From assembly GCA_964658455.1 (NCBI GenBank), contig CAZZZA010000042.1, positions 1 through 20,760 of the forward strand: a stretch of 20,760 nt of DNA, read 5' to 3'. Of the stretch, positions 8,645-16,615 are shown piece after piece. Origin of the DNA: Lichenicola sp964658455 (lineage in GTDB: Bacteria; Pseudomonadota; Alphaproteobacteria; Acetobacterales; Acetobacteraceae). Numbering within the stretch: position 1 is the first letter of the stretch; each line of letters begins with the position of its first letter. The notes below the pieces were generated by a model that was not told the origin of the DNA, searched no databases, and was given only the letters and a program-made list of their open reading frames with translations. A program made the position numbers and the translations under genes.

Positions 8645-8702
8645 CGACCGCACCGAGGGGATCCCGGTCGCTGGCGTCCGCGCGGAGGCGGACATGGGTA
8701 TA
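8645..8702 (-). promoter_or_regulatory. Candidate promoter and structured leader of rpsF operon
   Basis: Two inverted repeats lie upstream of rpsF: GTCCGC/GCGGAC (8676-8693) and CGACCG/CGGTCG (8645-8670). A TATACC hexamer on the minus strand (8702-8697) could be a -10 element, giving a leader of about 70 bases that starts at the first hairpin. No good -35 is seen. In many bacteria the S6:S18 complex binds a structured rpsF leader to repress its own operon. I could not match the known consensus base by base, so this is a positional guess. Confidence 0.3.
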
Positions 8703-8794
8703 GCCGGGGCGATGCCACTCGCTCCGGCAGGGAAGCGCGGCATTAACCATGGAAGCCGCGCCGGAGCAAGATGTCTTGCGGGTCCCGCCGACGC

Positions 8795-9826
8795 TCAGGG
8801 CTGGCCGGTGCCGCCCGCCGCGCCATAGACCTGGCCGTTGGCGTAGCTGCCGTCGCTGGAGGCCAGCTGCACATAGATGCCGGCGAGTTCGGCCGGCTGC
8901 CCGGCGCGGCCCAGCGGCGTCATCGCGCCGAAATGCTCCAGCTTCTGCATCGTCGCCCCGCCGCTGACCTGCAGCGGCGTCCAGATCGGGCCCGGCGCCA
9001 CGCCATTGACCCGTATGCCCTTGGGGCCGAGCTGCTTGGCGAGCGATTTCACGTAGTTCATCGTCGCCGCCTTGGTCTGCGCGTAGTCGTAGAGGTCCGC
9101 GGACGGGTCGTAGGCCTGCTCCGAGGTGGTGGCGATGATGGTGGCGCCGGGCTGCAGGTGCGGCAGGGCGGCCTTGATGATCCAGAACGGCGCGTAGATG
9201 TTGGTCTTCATCGTCCAGTCGAACTGCTCGGTGGAGATGTCCAGGATCGAGGCGTGCGCCTGCTGGCGGCCGGCATTGTTGACGATGATGTCGAGCCCGC
9301 CGAGGCCGCGCAGCGCGTCGGCGACCAGTTTCTGGCAGAACGCCTCGTCGCGCAGGTCGCCCGGGATCGCCACCGCGGTCCGGCCGGCCTGCCTGATCAG
9401 CGCCACCACCTCGTCGGCGTCCGGCTGCTCGGCCGGCAGGTAGTTGATCGCGACGTCCGCCCCCTCGCGGGCGAACGCGATCGCCGCGGCGCGGCCCATG
9501 CCGGAATCGCCGCCGGTGATGAGCGCGCGCCGCCCGGCCAGCCGGCCGGAGCCGCGATAGCTGGTCTCGCCATGGTCGGGCCTGGGCGTCATCTTGCCGG
9601 CCAGCCCCGGCCATGGCTGCGACTGCGCCTGGTAGGGCGGCCGCGGATATTTCGTCAGCGGGTTCTGCAGCGGCGCGCCGCCGGCCGGGGCGACCCCGGC
9701 CGCGGCACCGGGGCCGGAAGGCTGGGCAGCCTGCGCCAGCGTCGAGGCGGTCGCCGCCGCGATCGCCACGCCGACGCCGCCGACCATGCGCCGGCGCGAC
9801 AGCGCGTTCTTCTCGCTCATATCCAT
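8795..9826 (-). CDS. SDR-family oxidoreductase with Tat-like N-terminal leader
   Basis: This is an NAD(P)-dependent short-chain dehydrogenase of the classical/extended type, similar in layout to E. coli YghA. The substrate is unknown. The protein has 343 residues, about 50 to 90 more than a classical SDR because of its N-terminus. Residues 1-33 resemble a twin-arginine signal (SRRRMVGG at 10-17, an Ala/Val-rich core, AQA cleavage box at 31-33), followed by a Pro/Gly/Ala-rich linker to about 90. The Rossmann domain has TGGDSGMG (104-111), NNAG (183-186), the catalytic Ser near 235, and YAQTK (Tyr248, Lys252). APGPIWTPL (277-285) is typical of the YghA-like subgroup. ATG 9826 has AAGAG upstream; a second ATG two codons later is possible. 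It stands alone between the rpsF operon and a hypothetical gene. Export of a cofactor-bound SDR by Tat is an inference. Confidence 0.87.
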   Translation of the reverse strand: MDMSEKNALSRRRMVGGVGVAIAAATASTLAQAAQPSGPGAAAGVAPAGGAPLQNPLTKYPRPPYQAQSQPWPGLAGKMTPRPDHGETSYRGSGRLAGRRALITGGDSGMGRAAAIAFAREGADVAINYLPAEQPDADEVVALIRQAGRTAVAIPGDLRDEAFCQKLVADALRGLGGLDIIVNNAGRQQAHASILDISTEQFDWTMKTNIYAPFWIIKAALPHLQPGATIIATTSEQAYDPSADLYDYAQTKAATMNYVKSLAKQLGPKGIRVNGVAPGPIWTPLQVSGGATMQKLEHFGAMTPLGRAGQPAELAGIYVQLASSDGSYANGQVYGAAGGTGQP

Positions 9827-9972
9827 CGATGTCTCTTCCGCTCAGGCGCGATCGCCGCATGTGACACGGCGTTCGCTTGGGTCCGCCCTCGAACGTGGCG
9901 CGACACGAAATCGCCAGACCGGCGCGATAACGAAAGCGCGAGAGCGGAGCGGGGCGGGACCGCCCGCGCGCC

Positions 9973-10398
9973 CTATTTCGCGAGATCGCGCATCGCGACG
10001 ACGAGCTTCATGTTGTTGACCAGCAGCGAATGCTCGACCTGCGGCAGATAGACCCGGATCACGCCGAGCTTCCTGACGTCGGACAGGGACGCGAACGGCG
10101 TCGGCGGGTCGGCGCGGTCGTAATTCTTGGCGATCGCGGCAAGGACGTTGGCAGGCACCGAGGCCAGCAGCGCCTGATGCGCCGGGCTCAGGCGCTTCTC
10201 GTAGGGCGGCACCGGCGCGCCGGGACGCGGCTGCCGGGGCGACGCGGCATCGAACGGCTTGAGCTGGTCGAGCGGGAACTCGATCTCGACGCCGTTCGCC
10301 TGCATCAGATAGGCGGTGTCGCCGTCGATATCGATCAGCTTGCCGTCATGCGAGCCATTCAGGTGGGCGAGATGATCGCCGATCTGGAAACGGGCCAT
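9973..10398 (-). CDS. Hypothetical protein, 141 residues
   Basis: I do not recognise this protein. The N-terminal 50 residues (MARFQIGDHLAHLNG, DGKLIDIDGDTAYL, VEIEFPLDQLKPF) have the alternation of a small SH3- or KOW-like beta-barrel, comparable to domains that start with FxxGDxVxxL. A Pro/Arg-rich linker (53-68) precedes a helical part (LSPAHQALLASVPANVLAAIAKNYD), then VIRVYLPQVEHSLLVNNMKLVVAM. There is no signal peptide or membrane segment. AGGAGAG lies about 8 bases before ATG 10398, and the gap to the upstream TIM-barrel gene is only 16 bases, so it is probably cotranscribed as the last gene of that operon. The real-gene call rests on the ribosome site, spacing and protein-like composition. 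Confidence 0.7.
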   Translation of the reverse strand: MARFQIGDHLAHLNGSHDGKLIDIDGDTAYLMQANGVEIEFPLDQLKPFDAASPRQPRPGAPVPPYEKRLSPAHQALLASVPANVLAAIAKNYDRADPPTPFASLSDVRKLGVIRVYLPQVEHSLLVNNMKLVVAMRDLAK

Positions 10399-10414
10399 GA
10401 CGGTCTCTCCTGGT

Positions 10415-11230
10415 TCAGGCGCGGATGTAGTGCGTCCTGGCGAAGGCGATCGCCGTGGCCAGCCGGGCCAGCCCGTCGCCCTCGCCCTGTTTCATCTCGA
10501 TCACCACCCAGCCATCATAGCCGACCTCGTGCAAGGTGCGGCCGGGCGTGTCGTGATCCAGCCTGGCGGCGTCGAACGGACCGAGATCGGGTTCGGCCAT
10601 GTGGTAGTGCGCCAGGCTGGCGATCGCCGCCCGGATCGCCTCGGACGGATCGTCGCCGGCCAGCGACACGCAGGCGGTGTCGAGATGGGCGCGGATGTTG
10701 GGATGGCCGGTCTGCTCGACCAGCGCCAGCATCTCGTGCGCGTGGTTCAGGAAATCGGCGCCATAGACCGGCGGCACCGGCTCGATGCCGAACCGCAGCC
10801 CGCCTCCGGCGGCGATGTCGCCGAGCGTGCGCAGCCGGTCGGCGGCGCGCGCCATCGCATCATTGGGCGACAGCGCGCCGCGCAGCCGGGCCTTCGGCGC
10901 CCCGAACACCGCGACGGTGGCGCCGAGCGCGGCGGCGATGTCGGCGAGCCGCGCGGTATGCTCGCGCATCGCCGCGAACCCGGCTTCGTCGCCGAGCAGC
11001 GTCGCCTCCGGCTTGCCGAAGAACACCGCCTGCAGCGAACAGACCCGCACCCCGGCGGCGTTGCACTCCCGCCGGAACCCGGCAAGGTGCTGCGGCGTGA
11101 GCTGCTCCCAGGGCGCGATCCTGGTGGGGGCGACCTCGACCCCCTCGACGCCGGTCTTGGCCAGCAGCGCCAGCGCGCGCGGCCCGGCCTCCGCCGGCCA
11201 GGCCAGGTTGGAGGCGCCGAGACGGATCAT
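10415..11230 (-). CDS. Xylose-isomerase-like TIM-barrel protein (sugar phosphate isomerase/epimerase family)
   Basis: It belongs to the AP-endonuclease-2/xylose-isomerase-like TIM-barrel superfamily, whose enzymes isomerise or epimerise sugars, inositols or related keto-acids using a divalent metal. The protein has 271 residues. It starts MIRLGASNLAW and shows the typical strand ends: VEGVEVAPTR (28-37), VCSLQAVFFG (63-72), VAVFGAPKAR (107-115), RFGIEPVP (146-153), AHLDTACV (181-188), HYHMAEPD (208-215) and WVVIEMK (241-247). Likely metal ligands are Glu150, Asp184, His210 and Glu246. The start was placed at ATG 11230 because it overlaps the upstream reductase stop by ATGA and because alignment to the fold begins there; the open frame reads on upstream without similarity. 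Its neighbours suggest a sugar or sugar-nucleotide pathway. The substrate cannot be deduced. Confidence 0.85.
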   Translation of the reverse strand: MIRLGASNLAWPAEAGPRALALLAKTGVEGVEVAPTRIAPWEQLTPQHLAGFRRECNAAGVRVCSLQAVFFGKPEATLLGDEAGFAAMREHTARLADIAAALGATVAVFGAPKARLRGALSPNDAMARAADRLRTLGDIAAGGGLRFGIEPVPPVYGADFLNHAHEMLALVEQTGHPNIRAHLDTACVSLAGDDPSEAIRAAIASLAHYHMAEPDLGPFDAARLDHDTPGRTLHEVGYDGWVVIEMKQGEGDGLARLATAIAFARTHYIRA

Positions 11231-12012
11231 GCCGGCCGGTCCTGGCCGGCCGCGTCCGCGTCGAGGAAGCGGCTGAGCGCGGCCAGCACCGACTCGCGAT
11301 CGAGGATATAGCCGTCGGCGCCGCCGAACTCCGCGTCGTGCAGGGTCCGCATGTCGTAGCGCGCCACCGCCGCCGCCTCGGCGCCGATGCTGCTGGCCGG
11401 GAAGAAGCGGGCGCGGATCGCCTCCATCGAGAGCGGCTCGGTGGCGAGATTGACCACGCCGAGATGCCGCTCGCGCACGAGATCGAGATCGTCGCCGAGC
11501 CGGTCGAGCGGATACCACTGGAACACGCTGTCGGGGTTGATGAGCTGGATCCGGTTGTCGTGCATCAGGTCGAAGATCGCGTTCTTCTTCAGCCCGGTCC
11601 CGAACAACGCCGGCAGGCGCACGATCTGGTGGTCGGCGAAGCGATCCGAGACCCAGCGCTCGAGCATGGCGCGGTTCCGCCCGTAGGCATGCAGCCGCTC
11701 TGGTTCCGGCTGGTCGGCCTCGGTGACCCCGACCGGCGCGGCATAGACGTCGATGGTCGAGATCAGGGTGACATTGTCGGCGGTGACGGTGTCGAGATGC
11801 GCGATCAGCGATTCGATCTTCGCCAGATCCTCCGCCGGGTTCTGGTTGGCCCACCATTTGACCGCCGACACCCCGGCGCACACCAGATCGGTGAAGTGCC
11901 TGCCGTCGATGTCGCCGATCGTGCTCGAGTTGTAGACATGCTCGAACGTCCGTTGCGCGGCGAGGTTGGAGCCGACGAAACCGGTATGGCCGATCAGCGC
12001 GCGTCCACTCAT
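11227..12012 (-). CDS. NAD(P)-dependent reductase/epimerase, extended-SDR fold
   Basis: This is a Rossmann-fold protein of the NAD-dependent epimerase/dehydratase (RfbD/WcaG-like) type, 261 residues. The nucleotide-binding loop GHTGFVGSNL is at 8-17. The strand VTLISTIDVYA (81-91) matches the Ser/Thr region of the family. The expected YxxxK reads YGRNR (110-114), so the catalytic Lys is Arg. IVRLPALFGTGLKKN (130-144) is the usual R(L/P)xxxFG segment, and VFQWYPLDRLGDDLDLV corresponds to the family's substrate-binding loop. ATG 12012 overlaps the stop of the upstream FAD oxidoreductase by ATGA, and its own stop overlaps the TIM-barrel start the same way. Likely role: reduction or epimerisation of a keto-sugar or sugar nucleotide together with its two partners. 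This role is an inference from context. Confidence 0.82.
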   Translation of the reverse strand: MSGRALIGHTGFVGSNLAAQRTFEHVYNSSTIGDIDGRHFTDLVCAGVSAVKWWANQNPAEDLAKIESLIAHLDTVTADNVTLISTIDVYAAPVGVTEADQPEPERLHAYGRNRAMLERWVSDRFADHQIVRLPALFGTGLKKNAIFDLMHDNRIQLINPDSVFQWYPLDRLGDDLDLVRERHLGVVNLATEPLSMEAIRARFFPASSIGAEAAAVARYDMRTLHDAEFGGADGYILDRESVLAALSRFLDADAAGQDRPA

Positions 12013-13133
12013 GTCAATGGGGCCTCCTGGCCGTTCTGCAGGGTTTGCCGGCCACGCTTGGCGATATCGTGACGTAGCGGGCTGGCGAGCGGCGAGAAGC
12101 TCTGTTCGCGGCTGCTCTCGACGAAGGCCAGGATCCGCTCCATCGCGAAGAAGATGGTATCGATCTTGCCCGACATCACATGGAACGTCCGGCCGCGTCG
12201 GAACACCGAGCAGCTCCTGTCGTCGAAATTGCCGACCGGCTTGGTCTTGATCGCGAGCTGCGGGCCGACGAAGCGGAAACTGTCCTTGAAGCTCGGCAGG
12301 TAACGCGACACCTGCTGTTCCATCGCCGCCAGCTTGGCCTCGACGGTCTGCGACGAGACGCTGTCGCGTATGCGGCGCGCCTCCGCCGCGTCGGTGACAC
12401 GTCCCAGCGGCGTGTGCGGCACGCTCGACAGGGTGTAGATGCTGGGATCCTCGGTCGGATAGACCGAGCACAACGGACCGTCGACGAAGGTCACCGCCGG
12501 AAAGGCGTGGTCGGTCTCGTAATAGAGCAGGATGGTCGGCTCGTAGAAGAACGGCATCGGCATGCCAAGCTGCTGGCCCCAGCTCGCATCGATCAGCAGA
12601 TCGTAGCGCTCGCCCTCCACCATCACATGATCGCCCAGATCCTCGATCGCGGTCACCCGGTGATCGAGCACCAGGCTGTCGCCGAGCAGTTCGGTGAAGT
12701 AGCGCCGGGCCTGCTCGATCAGCAGCACGCGTTCGCCGGTATGCAGCAGCCCGGCCACCTCCCGGATCGGGATCGAGCAGTCGCTCTGTTCGCGGAAATC
12801 GATTCCGGTCGAGGTCATGATCAGCCGGTAGGTCGCGAAATCGATCAGGCTCTCCGCGGTCGGCACCGCGTAGATGTTCTCGCTGATCTCGCGCGACAGC
12901 AGCGGGTAGCGCTCCATGAAGCGCATGAAGCCGTCGCGCGATTGCAGCCGCGTGCCGTGATGGCGCGGATAGTGAAAGCCGAGATGCAGACGGAACTGGT
13001 TGTTGCCGGACGCCTCGTGCAGCGGCCGATGGTGCTGTTCGAACACGCGCACGTCAAACCCGAGCGCCTTCAGCGAACTGCCCAGATGGCAGCCGTACCA
13101 TCCGGCGCCGATGATTGCCACGCGCGAGACCAT
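12009..13133 (-). CDS. FAD-dependent oxidoreductase (DAO-like)
   Basis: This is a flavoprotein of the D-amino-acid-oxidase-like superfamily, 374 residues. The FAD-binding loop GAGWYGCHLG is at 9-18, and the ribose-binding acid ends the second strand (VRVFEQH, Glu32). NNQFRLHLGFHYPRH (44-58) resembles the conserved N-x-x-R-x-H-x-G-[FY]-H-Y-P-R segment of flavoproteins often found in surface-polysaccharide gene clusters. DLLIDASWGQ (178-187) matches the second dinucleotide-proximal strand, and a late FHVMSGKIDTIFFAMERI closes the fold. No signal peptide or membrane anchor is seen. AAGGCGG lies about eight bases before ATG 13133. It is the first gene of a three- or four-gene operon. Base composition by eye is less GC-rich than dnaG or ksgA (55% in one sampled 60-base line), which may indicate transfer. 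Confidence 0.83.
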   Translation of the reverse strand: MVSRVAIIGAGWYGCHLGSSLKALGFDVRVFEQHHRPLHEASGNNQFRLHLGFHYPRHHGTRLQSRDGFMRFMERYPLLSREISENIYAVPTAESLIDFATYRLIMTSTGIDFREQSDCSIPIREVAGLLHTGERVLLIEQARRYFTELLGDSLVLDHRVTAIEDLGDHVMVEGERYDLLIDASWGQQLGMPMPFFYEPTILLYYETDHAFPAVTFVDGPLCSVYPTEDPSIYTLSSVPHTPLGRVTDAAEARRIRDSVSSQTVEAKLAAMEQQVSRYLPSFKDSFRFVGPQLAIKTKPVGNFDDRSCSVFRRGRTFHVMSGKIDTIFFAMERILAFVESSREQSFSPLASPLRHDIAKRGRQTLQNGQEAPLT

Positions 13134-13214
13134 GCCGACCGCCTTCGTTACGCGCCGAGCATAGACGGAATCGACGCCCGCGGACCAGCCCGGCCCCTGC
13201 CGGCACCCGCGCCG

Positions 13215-14003
13215 CTAGCGATCGATGTGGTAATTGAAGACCTGCATCATCTGGGTCGGCACCGGCACGCCGTCGCGGATCGCCGGACGGAAATGCCAAC
13301 GCGACACCGCCCTGGTGGCGGTGTCGTCCAGGTCGGGGTAGCCGGAACTGACCGCGACATCGATGCCCTGCACCGAACCGTCGGCGGCGATCCGCACCAG
13401 CATCTGCACCGAGCCCTCCTCGCCGCGTCGCCCGGCCGCGCGCGGATAGGGCGGCATCTTGTTGGCCCGACGATCGGGTGCCGCCGGGATCACGTGCGGA
13501 TCGTCCTGGTGGCCGTAGCCAAGCCCGTCGGCGGGATCGAGTTCGACCTCCGGCTGCGCCTGCGTGGCCTGCGGCACCGGCGACGGCGCCGCCGGAGCCG
13601 GGGAGCGCGGCATGTCGGGCGGGGTCACCGTGTCCGCCTTTGCGGCGGTGGGCGGCTGCACCGGCGAGGGATCGGGCGCGCCGGCCTGTTCGGGCGGCGC
13701 CGGGGGCGCCGGGGGTGCAGGCGGCGTCGGCGCGGCCGGCGGGGTCGGCTTCGCGCCGCCGGTATAGCGGTTCTGGTCCTCGACCATCTCGATGGTGGGC
13801 GGCTCCTGCGCCAGCGGCACGGCGCCCGGCGGATTGTGCGGGCCGAGCCGCTGCGCGGCCAGGATCGCCACGACCGCGACCACATGCGCCAGGATGGCGA
13901 TCGCCGCGGCGGCGAACAGGATCTCGCGACGCCGTCGCCCGCCCCAGGCCCGCGATGGCACGAACAGCCTGACTCGCGGCGCATCGAGGACCGGCGGGCT
14001 CAT
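13215..14003 (-). CDS. tonB: Energy transducer TonB-family protein
   Basis: TonB couples the inner-membrane proton gradient to active import through outer-membrane receptors. The protein has 262 residues. It has a basic cytoplasmic N-terminus (GGRRRR at 21-26), one transmembrane helix (about 28-50), and a long Pro/Ala-rich periplasmic spacer with PAPPAPPAPP-type repeats (about 84-145). A C-terminal TonB domain spans about 182-262, with the typical PPYPRAA, GSVQMLVRIAADGSV, SSGYPDLDDTATRAVSRWHFRPA and final strand. The spacer DNA is correspondingly repetitive (about 13690-13740). ExbB and ExbD genes, the usual partners, are not next to it. It starts three bases after the GNAT gene stop, so it is cotranscribed with it and probably with rpoD further upstream. 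There is an 81-base gap before the next operon. Confidence 0.88.
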   Translation of the reverse strand: MSPPVLDAPRVRLFVPSRAWGGRRRREILFAAAAIAILAHVVAVVAILAAQRLGPHNPPGAVPLAQEPPTIEMVEDQNRYTGGAKPTPPAAPTPPAPPAPPAPPEQAGAPDPSPVQPPTAAKADTVTPPDMPRSPAPAAPSPVPQATQAQPEVELDPADGLGYGHQDDPHVIPAAPDRRANKMPPYPRAAGRRGEEGSVQMLVRIAADGSVQGIDVAVSSGYPDLDDTATRAVSRWHFRPAIRDGVPVPTQMMQVFNYHIDR

Positions 14004-14006
14004 GGG

Positions 14007-14576
14007 TCAGGCCCGCAACCGGTCCGGTATCGCCAGCCCCAGCCGGTTCGGTATGTCCCAGATCTCGCGCACGGTGCGCAGCGGCCTGAAACCGGCGCGC
14101 AGGTAGGTCGGCAGCGCGCGCGGATGGTCGGCGGTGCAGGTGTTGACGCGCACGCTGCCGCTGCCGCTGCCGGCCCTGGCGATCCTTACCGCCTCGCCCA
14201 GCAGCCTGCCGCCGAGCCCGGTGCCGACCGCGTGCGGCAGCAGGCCGAAATAGCCGATATTCACGTCGTGGCCGCCGCGCGCATCGAGTTCGAAGAAACC
14301 GGCCGGCTCGCCGCCCTGCATCGCCACATGGATCGTGATCGCCGGATCGGCCAGCAGGGCGGCGATCTCGGCATCGGAGGCGATGCGCCGCAGCCACCAG
14401 CAATAGGCGCCGCCGACGGTGTCGTAGAGATAGCGGTAGAACGGCACGCTGGGTTTCGCGACCCGCAGCAGCGAGACGTCGGCCGGCAGGCCTGGCGCCG
14501 GGCCGGTGGCGGCGCCGGGATCGAGACGCAGGAACGTCACGTCGACGGCGATCCGGGTGGTGTCGGCGATGCGCAT
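14007..14576 (-). CDS. GNAT-family N-acetyltransferase
   Basis: It is predicted to move an acetyl group from acetyl-CoA to an unknown amine. The protein has 189 residues. The N-terminal 45 residues are a less conserved extension. The GNAT core runs from about 45 to 175: HVAMQGGEPAGFFELD (strands beta2-beta3), NIGYFGLLPHAVGTGLGGRLLGEAV with the pyrophosphate-binding loop V-G-T-G-L-G (117-122), NTCTADHPRALPTYLRAGFRPL (the beta5-alpha4 region with Tyr158) and IWDIPNRL at the end. The start ATG 14576 has GGGGA upstream. It follows rpoD by 22 bases with no terminator and precedes tonB by three bases. The position next to rpoD gives no clue to its substrate. Confidence 0.85.
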   Translation of the reverse strand: MRIADTTRIAVDVTFLRLDPGAATGPAPGLPADVSLLRVAKPSVPFYRYLYDTVGGAYCWWLRRIASDAEIAALLADPAITIHVAMQGGEPAGFFELDARGGHDVNIGYFGLLPHAVGTGLGGRLLGEAVRIARAGSGSGSVRVNTCTADHPRALPTYLRAGFRPLRTVREIWDIPNRLGLAIPDRLRA

Positions 14577-14598
14577 CGGCGGCGGGTCCCCGCTTGCG

Positions 14599-16545
<1,947 letters not shown>

Positions 16546-16615
16546 CCGCATCCAACTCCAAACCGAACCATCCACCGCGCCGCCAGGAAGCCCGCCGGCT
16601 CCCGAGGTGGATATC

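Noticed and set aside
8766..8779. GCAAG-ATGT-CTTGC hairpin just after the SDR stop
   Set aside because: A 5-bp stem with no T-run; too weak to call a terminator.
8619..9860. Upstream extension of the rpsF frame on the minus strand
   Set aside because: S6 clearly begins at 8618 with its own ribosome site; the extension is an out-of-frame shadow of the SDR gene on the same strand.
9951..9965. GC-rich inverted repeat after the 141-residue hypothetical gene
   Set aside because: Short stem without a T-run on the minus strand; such repeats are common by chance at this GC level. The rest of the 146-base gap to the SDR gene shows nothing clear.
13690..13740. Repetitive GGCGCCGGG-like DNA
   Set aside because: It is explained by the Pro/Ala-rich spacer of TonB and is not a separate repeat element.
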